Of a DNA stretch of 64,000 nucleotides, positions 11,845-27,533 are shown piece after piece. The notes below the pieces were generated by a model that worked only from the letters and a program-made list of their open reading frames with translations, had not been told where the DNA came from and did no database searches. The stretch comes from Leptospira kirschneri serovar Cynopteri str. 3522 CT (lineage in GTDB: Bacteria; Spirochaetota; Leptospiria; Leptospirales; Leptospiraceae): assembly GCF_000243695.2 (NCBI RefSeq), contig NZ_AHMN02000004.1:666707-730706 (forward strand), in the 5' to 3' direction. A program made the translations under genes and the position numbers. The first letter of the stretch is position 1. Each line of letters starts with the position of its first letter.

Positions 11845-13782
11845 ATGGAAAAAACAAGTCTATATCATCTAATCAGAGACGTTTCTTCCGTTTATTCGGA
11901 TAGACCTATGTATTGGATTCGGGAAGAATCCGGAGATTTTAGAGGAATCTCTTATAAAGATTGGTATGAAAATCTCAAAAATCTTTCTACATTTCTAATC
12001 GATCTAGGAATGCAAAAAGGAAATACGGCGGGACTTATCTGTGATAACCGATACGAATGGTCTCTTTGTTCCCTTTCGTTAGTTACAATCGGATGTGTAG
12101 ACGTACCTCGCGGATGCGACGCAACAATAGAAGATCTGAAATATATATTAGAACATTCTGAAGCTAAAATTCTTTTTTTAGAAAATGAGAAAGTACTAAA
12201 GAAGTTATTAGAAGACAAATCCAGCCTTGCCAAAGTAAAAACGATTCTTCTTATAGACCCTCCTATAAAGTGGAAAAACTTAGAAAATTCCCGAGCACTA
12301 CTTTCCGGAATTCAATTCTTATTTTTAGAAGACGCACTTTTAGAAGGAGAAAAATCCAGAATCAAAAAGGGAGATAAAACTTATGATCAAAGAGGTGAGT
12401 CCTTAGTCGGAAAAGATTTGGCCACGATCATTTATACTTCCGGAACAACAGGTGCTCCGAAAGGTGTGATGTTAAATCACAGAAGTTTTACTTGGGGAAT
12501 TCATCAAATTCAAGAATTTGTTCCCGGTTCCTACAACGATAGAACCATCCTATTTCTACCACCTTGGCATATTGCAGAAAGGCTTTTGGAAACAACTCTC
12601 ATCGCCTGGGGAGCTTCAATGGCTTGTTCTTCCATTCCAACAATTCCAGCAGATATGCAAAAAGTAAAACCTACGGTTCTTGTTTCGGTTCCCAGACTTT
12701 GGGAAGGTCTTTATAAAAGAATTCATGATACCGTCAGAAAATCTCCTCTTTTCAAACAGAAACTTTTTCACTTTGCAGTTAAAATTGCAGAAATCACCAC
12801 AAACCTTCAAGATACAATTCGAGATTCTTACGCCACTACGAAAATGGAAAACCCAAATCAGAAATTGTTAGATCGTTTTGTAGCGAGTGTATTTTTAATT
12901 TCTATGATTCCTATCAAAATCCTTTCCTATAAAATTTTAAAAAGAGTGAGAGATCTGTTCGGTGGTAGGATCAGATTCGCGTTATGCGGTGCTGGGGCTA
13001 TGCCTTCACATATTCAATTTTTCTTTCGAAGTGCCGGAATCCATATCATCGAAACCTATGGAATGACAGAAACCACCGGAATTGGAGCCATCGGTGAATT
13101 TCCAATTCCAAAAAATGGAGCCATCGGCGCTCCGTTACCCGGAACCGCGATCAAACTCGTAGGAGAAAACGGTAAAATTGTCACAACTCCAGGTGAAAAA
13201 GGGGTCGCTTGGCACAAAGGTCCTCACGTTACGATGGGCTATTATAAAGAACCTGAGAAAACTTCCAAAGCGTTACAAGACGGATGGTTGGATTCAGGAG
13301 ATATTCTCACTTGGACTCATACCGGAGAATTAAAATTTGCAGGAAGAGCAAAGGATACGATCGTTCTTTCTGGTGGAGAAAACTTAGAACCTGCTCCGAT
13401 CGAGGCAAAACTTACAGAATCAGAATTTATCAATCAAGTAATCGTAGTCGGTCAAGATCAAAAAAATCTAGGAGTTTTAATTGTTCCTTTTTTTGATCGT
13501 GTTCAGGAAGAGTTTCAAAACCAAGCAGTAAAAATTCCAAAGGATCCGGGTGAGTGGAATTCTTCCAAAGAAGTAGCCACGTTTTTTAAAAACATAGTCA
13601 AAGATAAAATTTCCACAAAGGCGGGTTTTAAATCCTTTGAAAAGATCGCTCACGTTCATATACTTTCTAAGGAATTTGAAAAGGGAAAAGAAATGACAGA
13701 GACGATGAAACTCAAACGAAACGTTATTTTTGATTTATATCAGGATGTGATTCAATCTTTGTACGATTATGATGAAGATTAA
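11845..13782 (+). CDS. Long-chain fatty-acid-CoA ligase (AMP-forming)
   Basis: This 645-residue enzyme belongs to the ANL adenylating superfamily and is of the FadD/long-chain type. It has the AMP-binding P-loop YTSGTTGAPKG at about residues 197-207, the adenine motif ETYGMTETTG from residue 403 and the hinge segment GWLDSGDILTWTHTGELKFAGRAKDTIVLSGGENLEP. It activates fatty acids to acyl-CoA for beta-oxidation or lipid synthesis. Pathogenic leptospires use long-chain fatty acids as their main carbon source and carry many such genes, so the individual role is unclear. It lies six bases after argC and overlaps the next gene by 14 bases. Confidence 0.93.
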   Translation: MEKTSLYHLIRDVSSVYSDRPMYWIREESGDFRGISYKDWYENLKNLSTFLIDLGMQKGNTAGLICDNRYEWSLCSLSLVTIGCVDVPRGCDATIEDLKYILEHSEAKILFLENEKVLKKLLEDKSSLAKVKTILLIDPPIKWKNLENSRALLSGIQFLFLEDALLEGEKSRIKKGDKTYDQRGESLVGKDLATIIYTSGTTGAPKGVMLNHRSFTWGIHQIQEFVPGSYNDRTILFLPPWHIAERLLETTLIAWGASMACSSIPTIPADMQKVKPTVLVSVPRLWEGLYKRIHDTVRKSPLFKQKLFHFAVKIAEITTNLQDTIRDSYATTKMENPNQKLLDRFVASVFLISMIPIKILSYKILKRVRDLFGGRIRFALCGAGAMPSHIQFFFRSAGIHIIETYGMTETTGIGAIGEFPIPKNGAIGAPLPGTAIKLVGENGKIVTTPGEKGVAWHKGPHVTMGYYKEPEKTSKALQDGWLDSGDILTWTHTGELKFAGRAKDTIVLSGGENLEPAPIEAKLTESEFINQVIVVGQDQKNLGVLIVPFFDRVQEEFQNQAVKIPKDPGEWNSSKEVATFFKNIVKDKISTKAGFKSFEKIAHVHILSKEFEKGKEMTETMKLKRNVIFDLYQDVIQSLYDYDED

Positions 13783-14401
13783 ACTTCCAAAAACAACTCT
13801 AATCTGTTCTGCGATCGAAGAAGAAGTAGATCAGATTTTAAAGTTAGAAAAATTTACAGTTCTTGTTTGTGGGATCGGAAATCTAGAAGCGGGTTTAAAT
13901 CTTCAAAAATTTTTATTGGATCGCCTAAATAATAAAAACTTAATATTTCCTACTCAGATTTTATTTATAGGTTCCGCAGGTGTATATCCTTGGTTACAAC
14001 CTAGTTTTTGGAAAAATAAATTTGGATTTTCATTCCAGTTTGAAAATCAGGAACTTGCCAGAATAGAAAGAAAAGTTAGAGTTCCAGAAACGGTTCCGGA
14101 TTTGTATGAGTTCCCACATTCTTTCGAATTTAAATCCGTAGAAGAAATTTTAATTTCAAAAACGAACGCCACGGGTTCAATCACGATTGAGGACGTTTCT
14201 GGAAAATCCTTAGAATATCTAAGAGAACACGATTTAGGATTTGAGAATATGGAATGTTTTGGACTTGCAAAGGTTTGTAATGACTTTCAACTTCCTTTTT
14301 ATTCTTTTTTTGCATTAACAAATACCGTTGGACCTTTTGGAAGTGAAGAATGGAAATTCAACTATAAAAAGGAGTCCGCAAAACTTCAGGAATTTCTTTT
14401 A

Positions 14402-14416
<15 letters not shown>
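13769..14416 (+). CDS. Nucleoside phosphorylase/nucleosidase-like protein
   Basis: This 215-residue protein weakly resembles the purine nucleoside phosphorylase/MTAN superfamily. It has an N-terminal strand ending in VCGIGNLEAG (30s), LFIGSAGVYP (near residue 70) and a C-terminal FENMECFGLAKVCNDF segment, where the family has its ME..A ribose-binding signature, followed by LTNTVGPFGSEEW. Futalosine hydrolase or methylthioadenosine nucleosidase-like activity is possible, but the substrate cannot be assigned. The ATG overlaps the end of the acyl-CoA synthetase gene by 14 bases (a second ATG follows directly). The 3' end overlaps the convergent patatin gene by 15 bases. Confidence 0.65.
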
Positions 14417-16171
<1,755 letters not shown>

Positions 16172-16185
16172 AAAACTCTAATGAC

Positions 16186-16224
<39 letters not shown>

Positions 16225-16298
16225 GGGTCATTCTACAATCGCGTTTCTTGATACGCTTTTCTCTTGATTTTCTGGCTTGTCGTCCAATGTTATACACA

Positions 16299-16895
16299 AT
16301 GGCTTTGAAAGCGAACTCCATCGTATCTATTTTTAGACAATCCGTGGTAAACTGGCATAATAAAAAAACGGCCAACCCTTTTCCACCTGACAGCGTAGAG
16401 TCGATTCTTTATAGTAAAAATCAAATTGATACAATCCAATGGCATGTGGAAGACGAAATCCGCAGACCCGATTTGCCGGACCAAGAGTTGGTAGGTTTTA
16501 AAAGACAAATCGATAAACTCAATCAGGAACGAACCGATCTAGTAGAAATTTTAGACGATCGTATTTCTTCCGAATTTCAAAACGTTCCTAAAAAATATGG
16601 AGCGAGAATGAATTCGGAAACCCCTGCTTGGTTGATAGATCGGATGAGTATTTTAGAACTCAAAATCTATCATATGGAAGAACAAACTCAGAGAAAGGAC
16701 GTAGATGAAAATCATATTCTTGCCTGTAAACGCAAACTAGAAGTACTTTTAGAACAAAGAAAAGATCTTTCCCAATGTTTGGACGAACTTTTGGAAGATT
16801 TAAAAAACGGTGATAAATTCTATAAAGTTTATCGTCAGATGAAAATGTATAACGACCAAAATTTGAATCCTTCTTTGTACTCTAAAAAATCATGA
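16299..16895 (+). CDS. DUF4254-family protein
   Basis: The 198-residue protein fits the DUF4254 family, small helical proteins of unknown function next to heptosyltransferase-like genes. Typical segments are SVVNWHN near the start and LIDRMSILELKIYHMEEQTQR in the middle. The frame stays open upstream to a TTG at 16248, but the ATG at 16299 (MALKANS) gives the normal family length; the ATG at 16287 is an alternative. No strong ribosome-binding site is seen before either. It overlaps the GT9 gene by four bases (ATGA), so the two products are likely made together and probably act in the same glycan pathway. This link is inferred from context. Confidence 0.78.
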   Translation: MALKANSIVSIFRQSVVNWHNKKTANPFPPDSVESILYSKNQIDTIQWHVEDEIRRPDLPDQELVGFKRQIDKLNQERTDLVEILDDRISSEFQNVPKKYGARMNSETPAWLIDRMSILELKIYHMEEQTQRKDVDENHILACKRKLEVLLEQRKDLSQCLDELLEDLKNGDKFYKVYRQMKMYNDQNLNPSLYSKKS

Positions 16896-17953
16896 ATTTA
16901 TTAGTCATGAGGTTTTCTGCCATGGGAGACGTCGCTCTTATGGCGCCTGCAATCATAGCTATCGCGGCAAAATATACAAATATCCAACTTACCATTGTTA
17001 CACGGGGAAATTACGCTCCTTTCTTTTATAATATTCCAAATGTAAACGTAGTCGGTTTTAATTTAAAACGGTATCGGGGGATTTTAGGTCTTTATAGGCT
17101 TTTTCTGGAAATCAATAAATTAGGCCCATACGAAAAAGTAATCGATCTTCATTCCTCCGTTCGCTCCAGATTGATCAGTCTTCTTTTTTCCATTCGTGGA
17201 ATTGGAGTATTTCGGATCGTAAAAGGAAGAAAAGAGAAACTCAGACAAATTCGTCAAAAGAAAAAGATTCTGACTCCACTTCCTCATACGGTGGATCGTT
17301 ATCTTAAAGTTTTTGAACACGCAGGTTATCCTGCTTCTGCAAGAAAAGGTCCTTGGATCAACGTAGATCCAGAATCCAAAATATTCGCAAAAGAATTTTT
17401 CGAATCTCAGAATATTCAAAAAAAGGAAAGTCTTTGGATCGGCTTTGCTCCGTTTGCAGGCCATGCCCTAAAGGAATGGCCTAGAGAAAAAAGTAGAACT
17501 CTGCTTAAACTTCTTTTAGATGAATTTACCGGTGTCAAAATTTTTCTTTTCGGTTCTAAAGAAGAATCTAAAATTCTTTCGCAGTGGGGACAGGGCCTTG
17601 AGGAATCCGTTAAAATAGTTTCCGGAGGTAAGTTAGGAATTCGAGGTGAATTGGGAATTATGGAAAGGATGGACGTAATGATAGGAATGGATTCGTCTAA
17701 CGTTCATATAGCGGCGCTTCTCAAAAGACCCGTGATCGGAATTTACGGAACCACACACCCCTATTCCGGTTTTGCTCCTTTTGGTCAGGAAGATTCAGGA
17801 GTATTACAAATAGATCATTTATCTTGTAGGCCTTGTAGCATCTACGGAAACACCACTTGTTATCGCAAAGACTTTGCTTGTATGGAATGGATTCAACCCG
17901 AAGACGTTATCAAAAGAATCCGAATCGTTTATAACATAAACACTTTGTTTTAA
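16892..17953 (+). CDS. GT9-family (heptosyltransferase-like) glycosyltransferase
   Basis: The 353-residue protein has the GT9/ADP-heptose:LPS heptosyltransferase layout: N-terminal MRFSAMGDVALMAPAI, a middle linker with VIDLHSSVRSR, and a C-terminal nucleotide-sugar domain with IGFAPFAGHALKEWP and the GMDSSNVHIAALLKRPVIGIYG motif. The family adds heptose or related sugars to LPS core on the cytoplasmic side of the inner membrane. It overlaps the DUF4254 gene by four bases, and a GT4 gene and an O-antigen-ligase-like gene follow within 3 kb, supporting a role in LPS or another surface glycan. The sugar donor is not determinable. Confidence 0.9.
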   Translation: MNLLVMRFSAMGDVALMAPAIIAIAAKYTNIQLTIVTRGNYAPFFYNIPNVNVVGFNLKRYRGILGLYRLFLEINKLGPYEKVIDLHSSVRSRLISLLFSIRGIGVFRIVKGRKEKLRQIRQKKKILTPLPHTVDRYLKVFEHAGYPASARKGPWINVDPESKIFAKEFFESQNIQKKESLWIGFAPFAGHALKEWPREKSRTLLKLLLDEFTGVKIFLFGSKEESKILSQWGQGLEESVKIVSGGKLGIRGELGIMERMDVMIGMDSSNVHIAALLKRPVIGIYGTTHPYSGFAPFGQEDSGVLQIDHLSCRPCSIYGNTTCYRKDFACMEWIQPEDVIKRIRIVYNINTLF

Positions 17954-18290
17954 TTGATCCGAACTTTTTAAAGATTTGTTTTATAAAACCTGATTTTTTT
18001 GTAAAATAAGATGTGGGAACTACCACAACATCTAGATTTTACGATTAAATTTTAAAAAATGTAGGAAAGTATATTTTATTTTTCTTACATAGTTTGTCGC
18101 AACACAATATTTCAACCCACACTTTATAAAAGTATAATATTTAGTCCGCCCACAAATTGAATTTGCAGTAAAAAACCGTCCTGACGTTTCTTCAGATCCA
18201 CAAACAGCTTTAGTAAAATTTAAATTTGTAATGAATCGTAAAAAATATTTTAAAAATCTTCTGTTTATTTTGAATAAATTTTATATGTAT
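17954..18290. other. Intergenic gap between convergent glycosyltransferase genes
   Basis: These 337 bases hold no gene. The region is AT-rich and contains the palindrome at 18009-18033. It separates the ends of two convergent genes, but no GC-rich terminator with a T-tract is visible. Confidence 0.6.
18009..18033. repeat. TGTGGGAACTACCACA-type palindrome
   Basis: AGATGT and ACATCT flank an inner TGTGG...CCACA, forming an imperfect inverted repeat. Related motifs with a GGGAACT/AGTTCCC core recur in other intergenic regions of the window (8144, 10768, 29414, 29567, 62001). Confidence 0.7.
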
Positions 18291-19601
<1,311 letters not shown>

Positions 19602-19660
19602 CAAAGATCTCCTCGTTACAGGATTTATTAAAATCCAAAGCTACTTCTTTGGATGGAAAT

Positions 19661-19692
<32 letters not shown>

Positions 19693-19719
19693 AAATCTGG
19701 GTTCAATCGATTAGAGAAG

Positions 19720-21039
<1,320 letters not shown>

Positions 21040-21162
21040 ATACCGTATCTTTCCTATTTCAATTTATATTTTTATTTATTTTATATTTTGAATATGAATT
21101 CATTATAAAAAATCCATTTTCTAAAAGAAAATTTTTTACAGAAAAATTGCAGTTTCTATATC

Positions 21163-21235
21163 AGAGTCGTTGAAAAATTTTATAGCGAAGATTAGCAAAA
21201 TTGTTTTATTACTCGTGCGCATAAAAATAGCACTC
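21163..21235 (+). repeat. Dispersed GTTGAAAAATT repeat (copy 2, diverged)
   Basis: The segment begins AGAGTCGTTGAAAAATTTTATAG and continues with a TTAGCAAAA block and TTACTCGTGC. These line up with the element at 54091-54193 over about 60 bases with scattered differences. No right-hand inverted end is visible. Confidence 0.55.
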
Positions 21236-21300
21236 AGTTATTCTATTTAACGCGAGTTCGACGTAGACTCTATTCTTTTTTGGAAAAAACAGTCTTCTCG

Positions 21301-23064
21301 TTAATACCGATAACAATACGTTCCCAAATTTCTGACTTGGTTGATTGGAACTTCTTCCGCCGATAAATGCTCGTTAAACGGAAAAACACTTTCTCTAAAA
21401 GAAACTATTTCTTGGATCAATTCTGTATACTCCATGCCTTTTTTTGAATATTCATGAAAACAAAATGCGAGAAACAAAGAATCATATTCAAAAAATAAAA
21501 TTCCCTCGGTAGAATTGGGAATAACCGAAATAGAATTCCCAGGAATAACAATCGGTCCGTTTCCTCTTTGATAAATAAAAATAGAATTCGGGTTTTTAAA
21601 TTTTTTCAGACTTTGAGGAAATAATAAATTTCCAGATTGAATAGAATAAAATACAGGCATAAATAAATAGACAGGTTTATTTTCAAAATCCGGTGAAGAG
21701 TTTTCGATACGTTCCGGAGAAATAAACATTAAGTTTCCTTTTTTAGATCTTAGAATTCCATTTTCTCTAAAACTTCTTGTTTGAACTGGATGATTGGTTT
21801 TTCGTCCAGAAAATCCGCTACTGGAAGAACTAAAATCGGAAACTTCCTTACAAAATTCTGTCGTAGAAAAATCATATTCTAGAATAGAAGTAAAAAATGA
21901 TTTTCCGGATTCTAAATAGAAAGATTCCTCTTTTGAATTGTCGGTTCTACAAATCGTTTGTTCGACCGAAATTGAATTTTCAGAATGACCGAAAAAAACG
22001 TGATTAGAAACTTCTTCCACTTGAAACGGAATCGGTCTATACGGAATCGCATTCTGTCGAATTCGTTCCCATTCTTTTGAGTAAGAATCAATCAAATACG
22101 AATCTTTTGTTTTAAAAAGAATTTCGCGATTATTATCTCTGGCGCTAATAGAAAAGTTATATGAACCTGAAATCAAAACCTGATCGTCTAATATCATCGT
22201 TTTATGATGTAATAAACCTCCTTTCCCAAAGGAATCTAAAGAAACAGTTTCTTCGTTTCCATCTCCCGCAATTTCAGAACCTGGGTTTTTAAAAACGTTC
22301 GCTAAAAATTTTCCTTCCGTATCCACGGGAGAATCATAGATACCTTTTACTTTTATACCCTTGAGATCAGCCAAAGCCAATCTGGAAGTCAAAACGGAAT
22401 CAAAATGATCGAAAATCAAATATTTAATTTCGTTTTGTGAACGATCCACTTCTCTTAAAATAAGATTTTGAATCAATCTTCCTTTTGTAGGAGAAATATA
22501 AAATTCGAAAGGAGGAATGTTTAAAGAAACCAAGTTTTCTTCTAAAAAAGAATAAAAATTTTCTATTTCAGAATCAAATAGATCAAAAGAAACGTAACCG
22601 TTCAGATCATTTTCCAAACCGTACCATGTGAAATTTCCGGAACCTAAAAAAACTTTTTTCCGATCTACGATGAGTATTTTAGAATGTTGTAAACCTGATT
22701 TTTCCCATTTTCTAAACAACCCCAAACTTTTTAATTCGATAGAATATTCTTTTTCGGGATCTGCAAGTATTTGAATTGTAACCCCTCTTGCATTTGCATT
22801 TTTCAAAGCCTCTAAAATTTCTAAGTCATCAAAGGAATAAATCCAAAGATCAATTGAAAATTGGGAGTTTTCTATAAGTTTTAAAATTTTATCCTTTACA
22901 TTCCTTTTTTTGAAAGTAGGAACAAAACGTCCTGGAAACGAAAAATGAGTCTCTACCTTTCGTAGTCTTCCCCATTCCAACCAAAATAAATCAGAATCAT
23001 TTTGATTAGAACAAACAACCAAACAGATAAAAATTAAAACGTATAAAGAAAACTTTAGAATCAT
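21301..23064 (-). CDS. Phospholipase-D-superfamily lipoprotein with two HKD motifs
   Basis: This 587-residue protein begins with a signal peptide and a lipobox L15-V-V-C18, so it is probably an envelope lipoprotein. It has two complete HKD motifs, H127-x-K129-x4-D134 followed by GSGN, and H286-x-K288-x4-D293 followed by GSYN, so a monomer can form the usual bi-lobed active site. PLD enzymes act on phosphodiesters (phospholipids, cardiolipin precursors or nucleic acid). The C-terminal 240 residues match no family I recognise. It is the last gene of a coupled set: its ATG overlaps the stop of the barrel gene by four bases. The substrate is unknown. Confidence 0.88.
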   Translation of the reverse strand: MILKFSLYVLIFICLVVCSNQNDSDLFWLEWGRLRKVETHFSFPGRFVPTFKKRNVKDKILKLIENSQFSIDLWIYSFDDLEILEALKNANARGVTIQILADPEKEYSIELKSLGLFRKWEKSGLQHSKILIVDRKKVFLGSGNFTWYGLENDLNGYVSFDLFDSEIENFYSFLEENLVSLNIPPFEFYISPTKGRLIQNLILREVDRSQNEIKYLIFDHFDSVLTSRLALADLKGIKVKGIYDSPVDTEGKFLANVFKNPGSEIAGDGNEETVSLDSFGKGGLLHHKTMILDDQVLISGSYNFSISARDNNREILFKTKDSYLIDSYSKEWERIRQNAIPYRPIPFQVEEVSNHVFFGHSENSISVEQTICRTDNSKEESFYLESGKSFFTSILEYDFSTTEFCKEVSDFSSSSSGFSGRKTNHPVQTRSFRENGILRSKKGNLMFISPERIENSSPDFENKPVYLFMPVFYSIQSGNLLFPQSLKKFKNPNSIFIYQRGNGPIVIPGNSISVIPNSTEGILFFEYDSLFLAFCFHEYSKKGMEYTELIQEIVSFRESVFPFNEHLSAEEVPINQVRNLGTYCYRY

Positions 23065-24461
23065 AAGACAACCCCGGAAGAAATTTGAAAAAACATTTCT
23101 TTTTTAGAATTTTCTAAATCGCTCCAGGAACCACCGAGGGAAAGTTTCCAATAGTAAAAATTGAACTTAGAATTTTCGGAAGGTGTATAAAACCAAGTTT
23201 GAATCAAAATTTCTTTGAGAAAGTCCTTTCTAAAACTGTCTCTGGAAATAGTAAACGCTCCGGAATTTCCTTTTGTATCCGAAAGAAAAAAGTAAGAGGC
23301 CATATAAAAGCGGAATCGTATTAATGATTCTTGATATTCTAAATTGATACCTGTCCAAGCGGATTGACGTTTTCCGCCCTGAATTCCGGATTGTTTTTCC
23401 AAACCTTTTTCCGTAATCCAAGCAGAAGGATAAAAATCTAGACTTTGATTTGTGCTAAACACAGGAGAAGGAGAAGAACCAATTCCTATAAAACCTAATT
23501 CTAAAACCTCTCCGTTTTCACTTATTTTATCTCTGTCCGGAATAAAACCAAAAACGTCAAACTTCCAAAAATTTCGAGAGGCGCCGAAAGAAATCAAAAC
23601 AGCTTCTCCTGAAATAGGAATCATACTTGTATTTCTAATCCGATTCCAACCGGTTTTATCCTGGCCTCTGACTAAAATCCCGGATAAGAAACAATAAAAC
23701 CAAACGTATTTAATTTTAAATTCAATCGTAGAATGAGTGAGATAATCCCTATCTCCGGAAGAAACGTTTTCAATATTCAAATCGTTTGTATATCTACCCC
23801 AATTTTGAAGATTCAGATATTGAAAACGGAATCCAGTTTCCAAAAACGTAAGGTCGTAACGATAAGAGACGCCGCCTCTATAACGATTTTTGAATGTGTT
23901 TAAAGCGGAGTTGTTGGTGTCGATTTCACCAAGAGGTTTTTTCGTGTTTAGAATTTCATTTTTAAGTCCGTTCTTATCGAAAATAGAATAACCGGAATAA
24001 AAATCAAACAAGTCAAAACGAACACGTCCCGATTTTCCTAAGTCCGCTTTGATAGAAATCCCATCCGTTCCATCCAACCAATCCGTAAACGAAGACGTTT
24101 TAAATTCCTCTCGAACTCTTCCAAAAATTAGAAAAACGTTATCTTTTTTAAGTTCTAAAAATAAATTTTTACCTGCAAAAAAAGAAGTTTTAGATTCGTT
24201 AGAAGCTCCTAAGTCCGCTTCTAATTGAATTTTCAAACTGGAAGTTTCCAAACTTTGATTGATTCCAACATGGAATAAAAATGAGTTCATCCTGAGTTCT
24301 TTATGGATTTTTTCTTTTTCTAATTCGGAAAGATTTCTGGTTTTTTGAATTGTTCCTAATCCCCAGCCCATCCAAGAAATTTGAGTCCAGCCTTTATTTT
24401 TTTCCGAAGAGTAAATAGGAAAAAACATTATAAAAAAGGAATATATGAAAAACCTTTTCAT
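23061..24461 (-). CDS. Probable outer-membrane beta-barrel protein of unknown family
   Basis: The 466-residue protein has a signal peptide ([19 protein letters not shown]) and then a long series of short alternating hydrophobic/polar strands rich in aromatic residues, such as [27 protein letters not shown] and [16 protein letters not shown], ending in [10 protein letters not shown]. This is the pattern of an outer-membrane barrel. No named family is recognised. It overlaps both neighbours by four bases, so it is translated together with the lamin-tail lipoprotein and the PLD-like lipoprotein. A mature N-terminal [10 protein letters not shown] segment echoes the ISWMGS segment in its upstream neighbour. 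Confidence 0.7.
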   Translation of the reverse strand: MKRFFIYSFFIMFFPIYSSEKNKGWTQISWMGWGLGTIQKTRNLSELEKEKIHKELRMNSFLFHVGINQSLETSSLKIQLEADLGASNESKTSFFAGKNLFLELKKDNVFLIFGRVREEFKTSSFTDWLDGTDGISIKADLGKSGRVRFDLFDFYSGYSIFDKNGLKNEILNTKKPLGEIDTNNSALNTFKNRYRGGVSYRYDLTFLETGFRFQYLNLQNWGRYTNDLNIENVSSGDRDYLTHSTIEFKIKYVWFYCFLSGILVRGQDKTGWNRIRNTSMIPISGEAVLISFGASRNFWKFDVFGFIPDRDKISENGEVLELGFIGIGSSPSPVFSTNQSLDFYPSAWITEKGLEKQSGIQGGKRQSAWTGINLEYQESLIRFRFYMASYFFLSDTKGNSGAFTISRDSFRKDFLKEILIQTWFYTPSENSKFNFYYWKLSLGGSWSDLENSKKEMFFQISSGVVL

Positions 24462-27400
24462 AAACGTTCCCTCTTTTTAATTTCATAATCAGAAATAGAA
24501 TCTCCGGTTCGATTTTCTTTGAGAAGAATCAGATCGTCCGTTTCAGCGTCAATTGTAAACGGAAACGGAGAAAACTGATTCCCATAACTGTGAATATGAA
24601 ATAAAACCCCTTGGATTTCCTGAAAAAGGTCTAGCCCTTCGTTTTTACCGATCCCGTTTCCGATCGTGCTCGTCTTATCGATCGTAAAAATTTTACGAAA
24701 TGTAACAGAGCCCAACGGAACGGATTCATTTTTAAAATTTGGAGAAAGAACATAACCACATTCTCTGGGATTCAAAAAACGGTCTCCAAACGACCAAGTA
24801 AACGTAGAAGGATTAAAATCGCTCCAGCCGACTGGAACATTGTTTCCAAAACGAAATGAATATTCAACTAAACGATCGGAAGAAGAACTATCCCTAATTT
24901 CTAAACTACGAACGTCAACCGAATCCGAACCAAAGTTACAAATAGAAAACCATTCGTTGGTTGTTACAGAGGGATTTGGATAAATGCCCGAAATTAAAAT
25001 TCCAGACGAACCTGGAATTCCTATAAGCCCTTCTCCTTCCCACGGAATCAGGTAGGTCATCGATTTTTTGAGAATATTTGTAGATTCTAAAATTCTAATA
25101 AATGATTCACTCCATAAATCTAAAAGTTGAGAAACGTTAGAACGATTTGAAAAATTCGGCTGATACGTAAACGTTTCAATGACCCCCGTTTGGTTCTGAG
25201 TAAAATTGAAACTGATCCAAGGATTTAAAAGAGAATTTAAGTTTTCTGAATATTCTTTATACAAAAATGGAAACGTTCTATTTTCAGATCCAGGGCTTGC
25301 CTCCGTACCTGCACAACTAGATTTACGTTCTAAAGGATCTGAAAGAGCGCTGTTTTTCCAAACGTTTTTACTGGACAAAGTTTTCACTTTAACCACGGAT
25401 CTTCTCAATTTTTGAGAAGTGGAATTAATTCCCATAGAATCCCAAATGATCCAATCGCTCTCAGTTTTTTCATCCGTGGAAAGAAGTCTGATTTTTCCTA
25501 TATTCGATAAATTGAATTCTGGAACGATCCAAGTTTCTACATTTGGAAAACAAATCAATTTACCGATGGAAAAAACATTTTTGCCTGTTTGTAAAGAAGT
25601 TAAAAAGCGATAACTTTTTGTTCCTGAAACAATTTCTAAAATTTGAGAAGAAGCAGACCCGGAATCTATTTCTATAAACCGATCAGCACTAATGGAAGAA
25701 TTCCCATCATAAGAACCCATCCAAGAAATTTCTGAAACTTCCGCTACTTTGTTCCAAGAAGAATCTGAAATTTCGGTTTTTTTTCCTGGATTCATAAAAT
25801 GAAAATCCACTATCTCAGAGAGAAAAGAATCAGAAGTGATTCTAGGATGTGGAACTTTCATTCCGTTACGAAATAAAATCGAAAAAATGGAACCGTCCGT
25901 TCTTTTTAAAATTGGAGTTTCTAAAAAACCACTAGAAAGAGTTTTCATTTTTTTAGAAACTCTATCCTTTAGAAAAATGGTATTTTTATATTCAAAATCC
26001 TTTAAGTCCCCTTGAGAGAATAAAATTTCTCCTTTGATAAAATCTCTTTTTCCTAGGGTAAAAATTTCACCCGGTTTTAGAGTTCTTGTATCCAACCAAA
26101 TTGGAATTTCTTTCTCTCCACTTTCTAAGGATAAATAGTTTGGATTACATATATTGTTCCCAGAATATTCTAAATCTATAAACTTATGTTTGGAATTCAG
26201 CTTTCCGTCTAAAAATAGACCAGTAAGATTAGCTTCTTCGATTTGAAAATTATCTAAATTACAAAAATTTAAATCACTTTGAGAGTTTAGATCTCCTGTA
26301 TCGTCAGAAAATGAAAAACCTGGATTCATACAAAATTTTTTTAAGGAATTAGAAACAAAAAAATCAGAACAGGTAGAATAAAAGTCATTCTGAGAAGAAT
26401 AATATCTTTCCCCTTCTAAAAAGTTCTTTTCTGAATTCTTATAAATCTGCAGTATTTCTTTGGACTTTAAAATCAAATTTCCTTTTTTCTTTAAATCCAA
26501 CCAAGAGAAGTAATTCAACTCTGAACCTGGAAGAACACTTCCGGATTCGGTTTTAAGAATCGTTTCTCCCGGAATTAGAAATTGAGTTCCAGAAAATATA
26601 GAATAAGATCCTGAAACCGTTTCTAATTCTAGATCCTGAAAACAAACCGGTTCTTTTTTAGAATTCGAAAATTCTAAAAATCTTCCCACAAAAGATTCGG
26701 TTCCGCCAAAAACTTCGCTCAAAACAGGAAGATCTATTTTACATAAATTTATAATATTCAAATTTTGTTTTTGGATTTGAGAAAAAAAATCCGTGAGAAC
26801 AGACTCGTTACCCGGAATTTCTAGAACCAACGAATTTGTAGAAGTTGCAAAATCTGTAGACGAAAAAAGAATCCTAATCTTTCCTTTTGTAGCCAAAACG
26901 CTAAAACCCGTAAAAGAATTTGTAGAATGAGGTCTTAGGATCGAATTTTCAGAAAAAACGCTGACCCAATTTGTTTCTGGAAATTTTTCCTTCTTTAACA
27001 TCCGATCCAATTCCTTAGAACCGGAAAGGACCGTCCAGTCCTCGTTTACATCCTCTAAAAGATCTCGGTTCAATAGAATTTTTACGTTCGCCTGTCCATA
27101 GGGAGAGAAGTCTAAAAATTCAGGCTCTAAATCAGAATTAGGATGAGTATTCCAAAAATTTATAATATTCTGTAATTCTAATTCTATATTTCCGTTTTGA
27201 TCTGGAAAACAGACGGATATTCCGAAAACAAAAATCGTCCCGCCAAACAAACATACAACTCCGGGAGCGGTACGTATTTTAACGCTCGGATCTTTCCATT
27301 CTTTTAGGATTTCTTTTTGAATCTCCTGGTTGAATGTGTTTTCAGGTTCGTAGAAAAATTTGAATTCTCCTACATTTGTGATTGGAAATAAAAACGCAGA

Positions 27401-27472
27401 ATTTCCTTTTCCACGGCAAGAATCGAGTGCAAAAAGAAGAAACGAGGCTACAAAAACGAATTTGAATTTCAT
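24458..27472 (-). CDS. Large lipoprotein with repeated lamin-tail-like (LTD) modules
   Basis: The 1004-residue protein has a signal peptide and lipobox L16-D-S-C19, so it is a probable lipoprotein. At least three segments have the lamin-tail-domain layout (ISE-h-x-W-x-G, then EWhEI.N, then a glycine-rich edge). They lie near residues 250-340 ([19 protein letters not shown]), 576-650 ([18 protein letters not shown]) and 823-920 ([20 protein letters not shown]). Bacterial LTDs are immunoglobulin-fold modules on secreted proteins, often beside nucleases or phosphodiesterases. I chose the ATG at 27472 because GGAGGG lies four bases upstream; an in-frame start 11 codons earlier lacks this. Its stop overlaps the barrel gene. 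The function is unknown, and the module call is mine. Confidence 0.72.
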   Translation of the reverse strand: MKFKFVFVASFLLFALDSCRGKGNSAFLFPITNVGEFKFFYEPENTFNQEIQKEILKEWKDPSVKIRTAPGVVCLFGGTIFVFGISVCFPDQNGNIELELQNIINFWNTHPNSDLEPEFLDFSPYGQANVKILLNRDLLEDVNEDWTVLSGSKELDRMLKKEKFPETNWVSVFSENSILRPHSTNSFTGFSVLATKGKIRILFSSTDFATSTNSLVLEIPGNESVLTDFFSQIQKQNLNIINLCKIDLPVLSEVFGGTESFVGRFLEFSNSKKEPVCFQDLELETVSGSYSIFSGTQFLIPGETILKTESGSVLPGSELNYFSWLDLKKKGNLILKSKEILQIYKNSEKNFLEGERYYSSQNDFYSTCSDFFVSNSLKKFCMNPGFSFSDDTGDLNSQSDLNFCNLDNFQIEEANLTGLFLDGKLNSKHKFIDLEYSGNNICNPNYLSLESGEKEIPIWLDTRTLKPGEIFTLGKRDFIKGEILFSQGDLKDFEYKNTIFLKDRVSKKMKTLSSGFLETPILKRTDGSIFSILFRNGMKVPHPRITSDSFLSEIVDFHFMNPGKKTEISDSSWNKVAEVSEISWMGSYDGNSSISADRFIEIDSGSASSQILEIVSGTKSYRFLTSLQTGKNVFSIGKLICFPNVETWIVPEFNLSNIGKIRLLSTDEKTESDWIIWDSMGINSTSQKLRRSVVKVKTLSSKNVWKNSALSDPLERKSSCAGTEASPGSENRTFPFLYKEYSENLNSLLNPWISFNFTQNQTGVIETFTYQPNFSNRSNVSQLLDLWSESFIRILESTNILKKSMTYLIPWEGEGLIGIPGSSGILISGIYPNPSVTTNEWFSICNFGSDSVDVRSLEIRDSSSSDRLVEYSFRFGNNVPVGWSDFNPSTFTWSFGDRFLNPRECGYVLSPNFKNESVPLGSVTFRKIFTIDKTSTIGNGIGKNEGLDLFQEIQGVLFHIHSYGNQFSPFPFTIDAETDDLILLKENRTGDSISDYEIKKRERL

Positions 27473-27533
27473 GTTTCCCTCCGTCAGATACGGTTCCGGG
27501 AACATACGTTTCGTTTTGAATTTTAGAGATTTT

